Positions 22,190 through 32,745 of a stretch of 64,000 nucleotides of DNA are shown here, piece after piece. The notes under the pieces were generated by a model. That model was not told the origin of the DNA. It did no database searches and saw only the letters and a list, made by a program, of their open reading frames with translations. The translations under genes and the position numbers were made by a program. Within the stretch, counting starts at the first letter, position 1; each line of letters begins with the position of its first letter. The stretch is from positions 37,439,932-37,503,931 of the forward strand of contig OY997596.1 in the NCBI GenBank assembly GCA_963921825.1. Reading direction: 5' to 3'. The stretch is from Erodium maritimum (taxonomy: Eukaryota > Streptophyta > Magnoliopsida > Geraniales > Geraniaceae).

Positions 22190-23580
22190 TACATCTCTCT
22201 ACTTCCAAAGATTCATGGGTATTAGATACCAGGACTGAATCTCACACATGCACTAATATATGGTGGCTGAAAGTAGGAGAGGTTTGGAAAGCACGAAGTG
22301 GGCCTCAGAGTTGTGGCAACTGCTGTAGGATCCATGAGTCCTGCTTTGCCAAGTGGCCTTGTCTTAGTATTGTATAATGTATATTGCATACCTACTTTTA
22401 GTAGGAATATTATATCTGTATCCGTGTTTGACAAGGAAGGATATAATGTTAATATTGGAAATGGAGTTTTCAATGTTCTAAGCAATGATATGTTTTATAC
22501 CAATACTGACTTGGTTGGAGGATTGTACATATTAGATATGGGTAACAATGCCTCAAGTTCTATATATCCCGTTAATACCAAGAGGTCTAAATCCAACGAT
22601 TTAAACCTAACTCTGTTATGGCACTATCATTTGGGCCGCATAAACAAGAAGCACCTATCAACACTTCAGAAGTATGGGCTTTCAGGTTCATTCGAATTCC
22701 ATTCGATCGATAGGTGCAAGGTTTGTTTGATGGGAAAAATGACTAAAGTGCCATTTTATCGATCGCGATGAAAAGGGCGGGTGAATTATTGGGGCTGATA
22801 CACTCGAATATGTGTAGACCAATAAGTTCACTTGCCAGGAGGGGTTTTAGCTACTTTATCACATTTTCTGATGATTACAGTAAATATGGTTATGTCTATT
22901 CGGTGAGACATAAGTCTGCAAATTTGATAAATTCAAAGAGTTTAAGATTAAAGTAGAAAACCAGCTCGACAAAGGTATTAAGGCACTTCGATTGGATCGA
23001 GGTGGAAAATACTTGACCATAGAGTTATTGGATCATCTAAAAGAGAATGGGATCCTTTTGGAATGGACTCCTCTTGGGACACCGTAGTTGAAAGGTGTAG
23101 CCAAATGGAGAAATCGGGCATTGTTAGACAATGGTCCGTTCCATGATTAGTTGGACTGATCTCCCAATCTCTTTCAGGGGTTATGCTCTAGAGATGACCG
23201 CATTCATAGTGAATCGGGCTTCGACGAAGGGTGTGGAAAGGACACCATTTTAAAAATGGTACGGGATGATGCCCGCTTTGTCCTTCCTAAAGATTTGTGG
23301 TTGCGAGGCTTATGTGAAACATTTGGTTTCGACTAAGTTTGAACCAAGATCTGAGATATGCACCTTCGTGTGGTATCCCAAAGAAACAAGGGGATACTAC
23401 TTCTACAATCCCAGTGAGAACATGGTGTTCGTCGCTTGGGGTGGGGTCTTTATGGAAAAGGAGTTTTTTTTTCAAAGACGTCATTGGGAGGACTGTGCAT
23501 CTCGAAGAAATTCAGGATGGTACAGATATGTCTAAACCAATTGACAACCCAGTAGAAAGGAGCCAGAGATTGTCGTAGAG
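22190..23580 (+). pseudogene. Copia protease and integrase remnant
   Basis: The protease motif reads SWVLDTRTESH, with Arg where the active-site triad DTG has Gly. The GAG-pre-integrase zinc motif is recognisable (LWHYHLGRINKKHLSTLQ, CKVCLMGKM). In the integrase core the first catalytic Asp is Asn (IHSNMCRP instead of HSD-CGP type), the second is kept (RLDRGGKY), and the catalytic Glu is Lys (GVAKWRNR instead of GVAERRN type). The frames 22298-22771, 22768-22956 and 23266-23535 are shifted relative to one another. The enzyme cannot be active. Confidence 0.82.
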
Positions 23581-23623
23581 TAAGAACCAATTCCTGTTAC
23601 AATTCCGGAAGGTCCAAGGCGAT

Positions 23624-24580
23624 TTGAAAGGATCAATCTTCCACCTCCAAGATATGGTATCCGGAGGTGACAATGAAGTCATGGTGGATCACGATGATCC
23701 AACCACCTTTCAGGAAGTCGTGGATTGGCCCGACTCCGAGTTATGGCTGGGAGCCATGAGGGAGGAAATGCAATCCATGTCGGACAACCGAGTCTGGGAA
23801 CCGGTTGATCCCATCAATGGTGTGAGGACCATCGGATGCAAATGGATCTTCAAGGTGAAGATGGACATGGACGGAAACCTTCTGACCTACAAAGCTCAAC
23901 TGGTGGCGAAAGGTTATAGGCAGATCCAATGGATTGACTATGAGGAAACCTTCTCCCTAGTGGCTATGGTCAAAATCGATCCAAATTCTTCTTGACATAA
24001 CTGCGTATCATAATTACGAGATATGACAAGTAGATGTCAAAACCGCTTTCCTAAATGGAAATTTGACTGAGTACGTTTGTATGTCTTGGCCCAAAAGTTT
24101 TGACGATCCGAAGAATAAGGGAAAGATTTATAAGTTCTTGAAATCCATTTATTGATTGAAACGAACTTCTCGGAGTTTGATCCTTCGTTTTGATGAAGCT
24201 GTAATTGGATTTGGCTTAATTAAGAACGAGGATGAATCTTGCGTTTATAAGAAGGCTAGTGGGAGCAAGATTACCTTTCTATTTCTCATTGAAAACGACA
24301 TCCCAACCTTGCACGAGACTAAAGCTTGGTTGAGGAAGTGTTTTTCAATAAAGGACTTAGGCGATGCTTCTTATATCTTAAGGATTAAGATATGTAGAGA
24401 TCGCACCAAGAGGGTCTTGGATTTAAGTCAGGGAACCTATGTGAACAAGGCATTGAGTAGGTTCTTAATGCTCGATTCAAAGAAAGGACTCTTACCCACT
24501 AGTCATGGCATTCATCTCAGCAAGACTCAGTGTGCGATAAAAAGGATGATAAGAATCCCATGCACCTAGGGGCAGGATCG
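23624..24580 (+). pseudogene. Copia reverse transcriptase remnant
   Basis: The N-terminal reverse-transcriptase block is clear (WLGAMREEMQSM, IGCKWIFKVKMD, LVAKGYRQ) and is followed by a stop near 23995, then VDVKTAFLNGNL in another frame. The YGLKQA region is replaced by a stop. In 24156-24569 the part that should hold the catalytic YVDD reads FLFLIENDIPTL, so about six residues including YVDD are gone, while KDLGDASYILRIKI and the downstream thumb are preserved. Confidence 0.85.
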
Positions 24581-25126
24581 ATCATAAATGCCATGACATG
24601 TACGCGACCGGATGTTTCGTAAGCCTTATGTTGTACCAGTAGACATCAGTCTAACCCGAGGGAAAGATGATGCTGAACTAGTCGTCAAAGGATGAGTAGA
24701 CGCTAGTTTTCCAAGACAAATCCAGATGACTTTAGAAGTCAGTCAGGATATGTGTTTACGCTGAAGGGCAGAGCTTTAGCTGGGAGAGCGTAAAGCAAGA
24801 TACCATTTCCGAATCTACGACAGAGGCCAAGTACATGGATGCTGCAGAGGCAGCTAAGAAGGCTATGTGGATTTGGAAATTCATGGCAGGGCTGGGTGTA
24901 ATTAAAAACCCATCCAGCCCGGTGAATCCATTTTGCGACAACACAAGGGCAATTGCACAAGCTAAAAGCCCAGATCGCATAACAAATCCAAACATGTAAT
25001 GCGGCATATCCACCTCATCAGAGAAATACTGAATTGAGGTGAAGTGAAGATAACCTATATTGCAACAGATGATAACATAGCCAACCCTTTGACTAAGGCA
25101 GTGTCGCTGCTTGAACATGTTAGACA
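24581..25126 (+). pseudogene. Copia RNase H remnant and missing polypurine tract
   Basis: The frame recalls the Copia RNase H end (ESTTEAKYMDAAEAAKKAMW, then FCDN and IAQAKS, and near the end TDDNIANPLTKAVS), broken by stops. The bases immediately before the right LTR (25100-25126) are not purine-rich, so the polypurine tract needed for plus-strand priming is absent or altered. Confidence 0.75.
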
Positions 25127-26813
25127 TGCTAGTCTTAGTGCCCGTAGTTCAATCCTAAATGTCCAAATGTATATATCGTCGTTAGCAATAAAATTAAAGC
25201 GGCTTTATATTACTTATGTGTTGGAGTAATATATCGATGTGTGCTTTGATCTATGCCCACCATGCGAATAGAACCATAGATCGAGATAGATCACACTCGA
25301 TGGGTCCCTAGTCAACAAAACTTCACTAGAAGCGACTAGTATGAAAGATGGCTCGTTATGGCTTACGTTCTGTTGGTCATTGGAATGGGATTCCGGAGTC
25401 TGATCATAGATATCATGTGGGACATGATATTGGACGACCCGACATGAATATGTGCCATAGATCAAGTCATGAACATATTCATTGTCGTAGCTTGTCATGT
25501 ACACTTAGACCAAGGAGTCTTTGTGATTGCTACGTACTCAACAACTGAGTTTGACCTGAGCCTAACGTTGTCCGTAACAGGGATTCCATAACGGCCAGGA
25601 TTGGCTTGGGGACGGGCTACATGAGTGACACGAAAGACGGCTAAGGGATTTATCCCTCATACTAAGGTATGGGAAAGATATCGGTTCTCGGCCGCTTGAT
25701 CGAGAGTGACTGGAAGAATAGCATGGCCATGCACATGATACTGGGTATCATATATTCAGTCATCTCACATATCAAGGAATAGTGATTGAGAATAGTAAGG
25801 ATGACGACTCTATGCCTTATCTCAATCAGGATATCGGAGATAAAAGGATAATGACAGGGACGACGGAAAGGTTAGAATCGACAGGGTCGATTCGTTATGC
25901 AGTGTCAGGCAATACTAAAGTCTCGTTAGTTGCCACTTAAATATGATCAAGTAAAATGAGATTTTACGTTGATCTATTGACATGCATAAACCTAAGGGTC
26001 ACACCGGAGGATGAAACTCATTGACACATTTATGGAGAATGGCCAAAAGGGAGTTGTCTCGGGACATGACCAAAACTGGGTTTTGGGTCATGTGCCCGTA
26101 AGTGAATAGGACTTTACGGATCGAGACAAGGCTTGGAGTCTTGGGATTGATCGCGTCGGATAATGTTGGACATTTCCGGTATGGAAGGCATGGAGGCGAT
26201 GAGCGAATCACGGGACCTCGTTGGAAATGGCCACGGGCCATGTTCCAAGAGGCCCATGAAAGGCTCATGCAACCAAGGCCCATGGAACTAATTAATCAAG
26301 TCTTGATTAATTAGTACTAAGTAAGCAAGACAAGGATTAAGGTGTTGGTGATTCACCACCTAACCCAATCTTGTCTTGCCATACTTTGTCCTATTTACAC
26401 CTTACTTGTCACCATGCTTGTCCCATGCCTTTAGTTGGACAAGTATGAGTTTTGTTATGTTTAAGTCATCTTTTTTCAACATAACAAACACAAGACAAGA
26501 ATAGGAAACACATTTTCTCTCCCTCTTCCATGGCCATTTCGGGTTTGGCTAGTTTCCATCTCCATTTTCTGTTCTTGAGTCCTCAAAGAGAAGAACTACG
26601 TGGCTTTGATTCCCATGTGGATACGTAGGCGTCTTGGAGACTCAAGCCAATCATTCGTTACCCGGTGTTCTTGTTTTGGTAAGAACTAGTGCTGAATTTT
26701 TCTCTTGTGAATCCATTCTTTGTTAGTTGTTTCATGGTTTTAATCGTCTCTTGGTTTTCATTGATTTTCCGCTGCGAGTTGGTTCATCTCCAACCCTACC
26801 TAGAGACCCAACA
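25127..26813 (+). repeat. Right LTR of the Copia element
   Basis: It starts TGCTAGTC and ends CAACA, 1687 bp, collinear with the left LTR without gaps. GAGAA follows at 26814-26818. Confidence 0.93.
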
Positions 26814-26818
26814 GAGAA

Positions 26819-27290
26819 TCCGAGAAGGAGGGCCAGCTGGATGCCCGCTCCTTCCGTTCAACAGCATCAGACCCAGAGCAAGGTCATGGGTTGAACCAGT
26901 CGGAGGGCTTGGCCGCGGAAATCGTGGGAAAACGCCGGTGCTGGGCAAGGGAGCCCACGATCGCCCCTTTGCATAGCCTCGACGTGGTGGAGAGGGAGAC
27001 TTAGTCGACCCTCCCCGCGGGTACATCAACGCCCGATTCGTCCGACGCCGCTTCAGCACAGACGGAGAGGGAGGGGGGGGGGGGGGAAGAGGGCGGCGGG
27101 TACAACGGTGCACAACGACGATTCGGCACAGGTGGGGAGGGAGATGAGGAGGATGCGGACGACGAGGCTTATGGCTTCAATCCCCCGACACAGGCTCCGA
27201 AGAGCCATGCATGGGGACCAGGGAGGACAAGGCGACGCCGACATAGTGTCAACATCAGATGCAGCGAAATTAGGGCTTAGCTTCATGGCT
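26819..27290 (-). pseudogene. ORF1-like N-terminal piece of the split LINE derivative
   Basis: The minus frames 27286-27053 (SPNFAASDVDTMSASPCPP) and 27113-26796 (Ser/Pro/Arg-rich) form the 5' coding part of the element, shifted in frame around a G run at 27073-27086. The piece continues across the Copia insertion into 18450. The low-complexity N terminus resembles that at 32746-33579. No domain is recognised. Confidence 0.35.
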
Positions 27291-27330
27291 AGAGAATATG
27301 TCTCGACAACAACGAGTAGTTATTAACATA

Positions 27331-27630
27331 TGTATTTATTTATAGATAATTAATAATTAAACGCAACACCTCATGTGTTTATTTCCGTATTAAATAAAAT
27401 CAACGAAACAATAATAATTACTTGGTCAATAGATAACAATCCCTAAACGGAGGAAAAATCAAATAGAAACCACCTCTTAATGTAAAAACCGTGTGAACCA
27501 ATTCAAGCCATCTAATTTAAGAATGGATGGATGAGATGCAATTGAGTGGTTGACTTGTTGACTGAAAAAAACAGCACTTTTTTAATAAGTTATAGGGCCT
27601 TTTTGGTAAAACTATCATATTAGTTTTTTT
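27331..27630. other. AT-rich spacer
   Basis: No open frame or repeat is recognised between the LINE derivative and the repeat copy B. Confidence 0.5.
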
Positions 27631-28973
27631 TACCAATTCACAAATTTAATTTTTCCCGCTTCGTTTGAAATCCGATTGGCTTCAAACTTGGGCCAATATT
27701 TTTGTTTTTTCAAGGGCTTTCTATCAAGATCAGTCATGAATATATTTTGAAGCACGAAAAAAAAAATTATTTCGGGGCTGATTTTTAAAAAAAAGTTAAG
27801 TCTGGGTAATTTTTATCAACACTATACAATGAGTTTATCAACACTATACACTGGGTTTATCAACACTGAACACTAGTTTTATCACCTCATTTTTCCAAAA
27901 TCGAACATGATTTTTATCACATCATCACATGTTTTTTATGAACACTAAGCATTAGTTTTATCAACACTAAACACTATGTTTATCATTAAATTACATGTTT
28001 TTTTATCATCTCATCACATGTTTTTTTTATCAACACTAAACTCTAGGTTATCACCCTTATTTCTGGGCTGATTTAAAAAAAAGTTAAGTCTGGGTAATTT
28101 TTATCAACACTAAACACTGGTTTTATCAACACTATACACTGGGTTTATCAACACTGAACACTAGTTTTATCACCTCATTTTCCAAAATCGAACATGATTT
28201 TTATCACATCATCACATGTTTTTTATGAACACTAAGCACTAGTTTTATCAACACTAAACACTATGTTTATTATTAAATTACATGTGTTTTTATCATCCTA
28301 TCACATTTTTTTTATCAACACTAAACTCTAGGTTATCACCCTTATTTCGTGGCCGATTTTTAAAAAAAAGTTAAGTCTGGGTAATTTTTATCAACATTAT
28401 ACACTGGGTTTATCAACACTATACACTGGGTTTATCAACACTAAACACTAGTTTTATCACCTCATTTTCCAAAATCGAACATGATTTTTATCACATAATC
28501 ATATGTTTTTTTTTATGAACACTAAGCACTAGTTTTATCAACACTAAACACTATTTAGCACTAGTTTGATACCCCGATATAAAAAAATTATTAGTGAAAA
28601 TTTATCAACACTCAACATTGTTTTTATCACCCCAATATAACGTTTTATTTTCGTGCTTCAAAATATATTCATGACTGATCTTGATTTAAAGCCCTTGGAA
28701 AAAGAAAAATATTGGCGCAAGTTTGAAGCTAATCGGAGTTCAAACGAATCGGAAAATATTAAATAAGTGAATTGGTTAAGAAAAAAAATGGACACTTGTC
28801 CATATGGCACCATGTTATTACAATTATGCCCTTGCTTGTGTGAGAGATGATGAAAGTGACGTGAGTTATGGTGGTATTGGGATGATGATGTGACATTATG
28901 ATGAATGTTGGATCTAAAGGGTGTGTTAGTAAGATTGGTTCACACAGTTTTTAGGATAAGAGGAGTTTCTATT
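27631..28973. repeat. Unclassified TATCA-rich repeat, copy B
   Basis: The centre holds about three tandem units of roughly 290 bp (starting near 27790, 28095 and 28385), each made of TTTATCAACACTA.. words and containing AAAATCGAACATGATTTTTA. Inverted flanks of about 130-170 bp enclose them: 27645-27775 and the reverse complement of 28650-28790 share ACCAATTCAC, GATTGGCTTCAAACTT and ATGAATATATTTTGAAGCAC. The stretch 28650-28973 matches copy A. No protein is encoded. It could be a non-autonomous DNA transposon or Helitron-like element. Confidence 0.65.
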
Positions 28974-29728
28974 AGATTTCTCCTCTCCCTAAACGTCTCT
29001 AAAGTATCCGTACTATGTAAAAAAAATGTAAGTCCTTGGAATCGATTTTTAATACACAAATTCCAATTTTAAGGGGTCAGATCCTGTAAAAAGATCTCAG
29101 AATACGTGTCTCAATCACCCTATTCTTGTTGAAAAGAATTCAAAAACTGAATTAAAAGACGCGCACAAACTATATATAGTTGTGTTTTTATCAAGACTTG
29201 TTACTCATCATAGCATTTCTTGCTTTCGGCAATTGAAATTGTCGTAGAAACAATGGGAAAGGAAGATGAGCACCATACAAGAATTCATCATACGGAGGAC
29301 AAAAAAGAACAGTAAAAGACGAACATACTAATCACTCTACTCTAGCAACTAGAAAGTGAGAGAGACATAAACCCTAAATATATGGTAATGGGATTGCTAA
29401 TTATCACTATTATTAGTACATTGTCCACGACCTAATCATGAAAGATAAGTGATGCTTTTTACCGTATCAATTATATTAAGGTATATTAGATTGTGAGTTA
29501 TATGTGCTTTTATAACAACTTTAATTAAGGGATAAGCGACTTCTCTCAAGCTATTCATTATAGTGGAAAGTGTCAACCCAAAAATCAGCTAAAATCGTGG
29601 GGTTAATGGTGGTGGTTATGAATATATTCTTGCATATCCAATCTTGAAATAGTATGTCTATTTGTGACGAATTATACTTTTAAAAAAGATGTGTGACAAA
29701 TTATTGAAAATATGATTAATTTCTTATA
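28974..29728. other. AT-rich spacer with a promoter-like site
   Basis: CTATATATAG at about 29171-29180 looks like a TATA box, and the next ATG near 29252 starts a 20-codon frame (MGKEDEHHTRIH..) ending in TAA near 29314. I see no further exon, so this is only a candidate. The rest is AT-rich and featureless. Confidence 0.3.
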
Positions 29729-30362
29729 TTTTTTTGAGCGAAAATAGATGATATTATAACTGTAAAAATGTTCGCAAAATGCCAACATCAGAGTATCGAA
29801 ATGAAAGTACATCGAAATTGAAAGAACAAGAACTGAAAGGTAAATTTGCTCTTGGACCTAGGTGTTGACTGGACAAGAGGAACTGCGGTAGCATCTATCG
29901 ACACCGATACAACATAAGCCAAACACAGGGGCATAGATCGAGCAGATTTAGTGTGGATTTTGGCAGAGGTGGACCGATATCTCCCCCGGGATGTCAACGT
30001 GTGTCGTCCTCCCTTGACTGATACTGGTAGGGCTCCTAAACGCGGGATTGCTGACCCCAAACTGGCAGGAGAGAAACTTGCCGGATTTTGGTGGAACCAT
30101 TGCCACCTTACGTCCAGGGAGGCGGTGCAACCGACCGACCCCTCTCTGGACCCCTGAGTACTCATTCCTGGAGGCGAGGTTTCTTATAGCCCCCGCCGCT
30201 GCAAATGAAGTCCCTCCTGGTCGTGTGGATGAGTCTCACCCGACCCTGATTCGATTGGGGATCAACCCTTCCTCTTGGTTCAGCGAACCCGGAGGCCCAT
30301 CCATCTGACCCAGCCCAGCCATGATCCAAATTGATCCACTATGGATCTGCCCCTGACCTCCC

Positions 30363-30911
30363 TCAGGCCTTCCATCGAAGAAGCCCGACCCAGGGACAGA
30401 AAATGCCAGCCCAAGTCCTACGGTCCACAAACTGAAGCCTAGCATGCTCATCCCCCACACACTGGCTGCCCGAAGCTCTCTCCTTCTGGTTGTCCGCCAC
30501 CAGTTCCATATGAGCCACCTGCCAACGTCCCCCATGGATCTCCCTGCTCTGGGTGTCTTGATCCTCCACTCTTATCTCCTCAATCAGACCCCAACCCCAA
30601 CGAACGTGCCCAGAATCACCATCGTCCCGACCACGTACCGGGGACGCCTGCCATCGTCGTCCACTTTTTTCCGTTGAAGTCTCCGGGCCTCTCTCCTCCG
30701 TCTTGATAGCGAAAAAGGCAGAAAACGGGTCTCTCGACGCCGCCCCAGCCAAAATCGGTGAGGCTGATTCAGAAGCCTGCGAGAAATCACGAGACAACGA
30801 GGACGAGGAGGCCGGTAGAAAACGATCCACCTTATCTGCCTCAGAGATCCCGTCGCTCGACACATGGTGGCTACCGGTATTGGAGCGGATCCTCCTTGTC
30901 ATCGCTGCCAT
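30363..30911 (-). pseudogene. ORF1-like frame of the LINE derivative
   Basis: A minus ATG near 30911 opens a frame of 182 codons (MAAMTRRIRSNTGSHHVSSD at the start; then Ser-rich, then FSAFFAIKTEERGPE, then Arg/Gly-rich). Its N-terminal, basic, Ser-rich character fits the start of LINE ORF1. The overlapping 30535-30236 frame (GLGQMDGPPGSLNQEEG) probably continues it after a shift. No DUF4283 or knuckle is visible, so the RNA-binding centre seems deleted. Confidence 0.4.
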
Positions 30912-31022
30912 GAATCACAAAACCTTTTCAAAAGAGAGAGGTTGTGTGTTGCTTCCTTGTGATGTCTGCAAGGAGGCGCAGACCACCATCGCAGCCCAAA
31001 GAACTACCATGGTGGAGTTCTT

Positions 31023-31102
31023 CCATAGCCAAAAGCTAGGGCATAGGCAGCGCTGCTCTGTTCGGCCATAGCCAAAAGCTAGGGCATAAGCAGCGCTGCT
31101 CT
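31023..31102 (-). repeat. 37-bp duplication at the LINE derivative 5' end
   Basis: Units 31023-31059 and 31066-31102 differ at one position and are separated by 6 bases. They lie at the minus-strand 5' end of the element, where LINE promoters sit. Confidence 0.8.
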
Positions 31103-31151
31103 CAATTAGTTAGTAAAGATATCCTAATAATTTTTTAGTTTCCCCAGAAAC

Positions 31152-32205
31152 TAGGGATGGCAATGGGCCGGGTTTTGTGATACCCGTACCCGGCCCGATT
31201 TTCTTACCTATGTCCCGAGCCCGTCCAGGACCCGATAGTGGCCCGTTTGCTGCCCAGCCCACTTGTGGCCCGACCGGGTCGGGTATTACCCTACCCGCCC
31301 AGTATAAGAGTTGTATTTTTTTTCTTTCTAAGATACCATAATTTTATTTCACTACTCAATTTATATTGACAAATCATGTATATATGATGCGTAAAAGTTT
31401 CATATATTTATATAAAACATATAATCTCAACATCTCGGATAGGTAAAACAAGTAACATCAAACCGGCTCCGAATTTGTGCTAGGGACAACATCTTCATTA
31501 TTATGAATCGGTAAGTTAACCACATGATCCCCGTTCAAGGGTTCATTACTACTCACAACCACGAGAATATAAATAAAATTGGATTGAGAATCCATATTCA
31601 ATAAATTCGAAAATAAAGTAATTTATACAACAAATAAGTATTCATATATAAAAATAAAATAAAATATACGACTAACATAACATGTTTTATACAGTTTATT
31701 CATGTAATTATACTTTATATGTATAAAACACCATAATTTATATATATGTATGATTATATTCATGTAATTACATATATATTGTATAATATGTATAAGAACA
31801 AACATGTGTGACACGTGATTTAATTTACTCTTTCAACTACGTATAAAAGTAAGAAAATTAAACTTCTCTTATATCTGCTCCTATACAACTATATATAATA
31901 CATATAACAACAAACCTGCGTGTATATGTATGTATATAAAGTAACTACCAATTGATTTTTCACTGTATATATAGGGTAGAAACGTAAAAATTAACAAATA
32001 AATTTAGTTTTTTTATTTATTTAGTAACCTATCGGGCTGGGTCTAGGCTGGGTAGTACAAATCCCAAGCCCGACCCGAGCCCGGTAAAAGCCCGATCAAA
32101 CTAACCCGTACCCGGTCCGTTTGTACAATGGGCCGGGTCTGGCCCGATTTTTTTGGGTCGGGCAGGTCGGGTCCCCGTCGGGCCTGGGTATTATTGCCAT
32201 CCCTA
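31152..32205. mobile_element. Non-autonomous hAT element
   Basis: A perfect 8-bp duplication CCAGAAAC (31144-31151 and 32206-32213) flanks a 1054-bp element whose ends share the 13-bp inverted terminus TAGGGATGGCAAT. Both subterminal regions are rich in GGG/CCC words such as ACCCGGCCCG (31175-31310 and 32030-32190); the middle is AT-rich. Terminus, duplication size and GC-rich subterminal regions are those of plant hAT elements. There is no transposase, so it depends on another copy. Confidence 0.92.
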
Positions 32206-32213
32206 CCAGAAAC

Positions 32214-32729
32214 CTAAATATTAATTTTTTATATATTTTTCCTCTCTTTTTTTGTATCTTCCTTTTTTCGATACAAACTTTTAGATAACCCATATTTTTT
32301 TTTCTCTATTTTGGTTTGTAAGCCATTAATCATGGTCTCGTTTTTCAGTTGTTATCGACCACTTAACAGCTTTACAACCGGTTAACTGGTCAGATGCGAC
32401 AACCACCAGTATTGATAGCACCGTATAGGAACCGACGGTACCGAAACCGGCGCATAATTTGGAAAATCGGGATGTTACCGGTTAGGGTTCAGATTTGTTA
32501 CCAGTTGTTATCGACACTTCATTGATTAAGGTTTTCTTTGGGTTAATCCATGTTTTGCTCTCAAGCCCATATGTAACTAATGAAGTCCAACCTCTCAGAA
32601 GCCCATGACCCAAGTTATGTTATTATGCACTAACGCTACACTTATAAATACTACCTATCTTTTTCTACTTCCATAAAATTACACATCACTACATCTGTAT
32701 ATATCTCTATAAACAACTCTCTTTTTATA
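32214..32729. other. Spacer with promoter-like sequence
   Basis: No gene is recognised. TTATAAATAC near 32642 resembles a TATA box and is followed by a pyrimidine-rich, leader-like region into which the element at 32746 inserted. The downstream continuation (33596-33739) shows no coding sequence. Confidence 0.3.
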
Positions 32730-32745
32730 ACTATCTTATCTACTT

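Larger units (their letters stand above)
18456..26813 (+). mobile_element. Complete Ty1/Copia LTR retrotransposon, coding-dead
   Basis: Two LTRs of exactly 1687 bp (18456-20142 and 25127-26813) bound 4984 bp of internal sequence. GAGAA occurs at 18451-18455 and 26814-26818 as the 5-bp target duplication. The domain order gag, protease, integrase, reverse transcriptase, RNase H is that of Copia. I count about 21 substitutions and no length change between the LTRs (about 1.2 percent). The internal genes carry frameshifts, stops and deleted catalytic motifs, and no purine-rich tract precedes the right LTR. The copy can only have moved with proteins supplied by another element, or else decayed unusually fast afterwards. 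Confidence 0.93.
17263..27330 (-). mobile_element. RT-less LINE derivative split by the Copia element
   Basis: The T run at about 17267-17273 and the following LINE-tail wording mark the minus-strand 3' end; the 5' end is near 27300-27330. Removing the Copia element and one GAGAA copy joins 18455 to 26819 and leaves an element of about 1.7 kb. It encodes ORF1-like pieces only and no reverse transcriptase. Neither outer edge has a clear duplication, so both are approximate. Confidence 0.55.
29729..31110 (-). mobile_element. RT-less LINE derivative
   Basis: A T run at about 29730-29736 followed by GAGCGAAAATAGATGATATT is the minus-strand 3' tail. The block GC-TCTATCGACACCGATAC near 29889 is also found at 63845, so the partial element at the right edge belongs to the same family. 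The 5' end on the right is a 37-bp sequence present twice (31023-31059 and 31066-31102). Only ORF1-type sequence lies between. No clear flanking duplication was found, so both ends are approximate. Confidence 0.6.
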
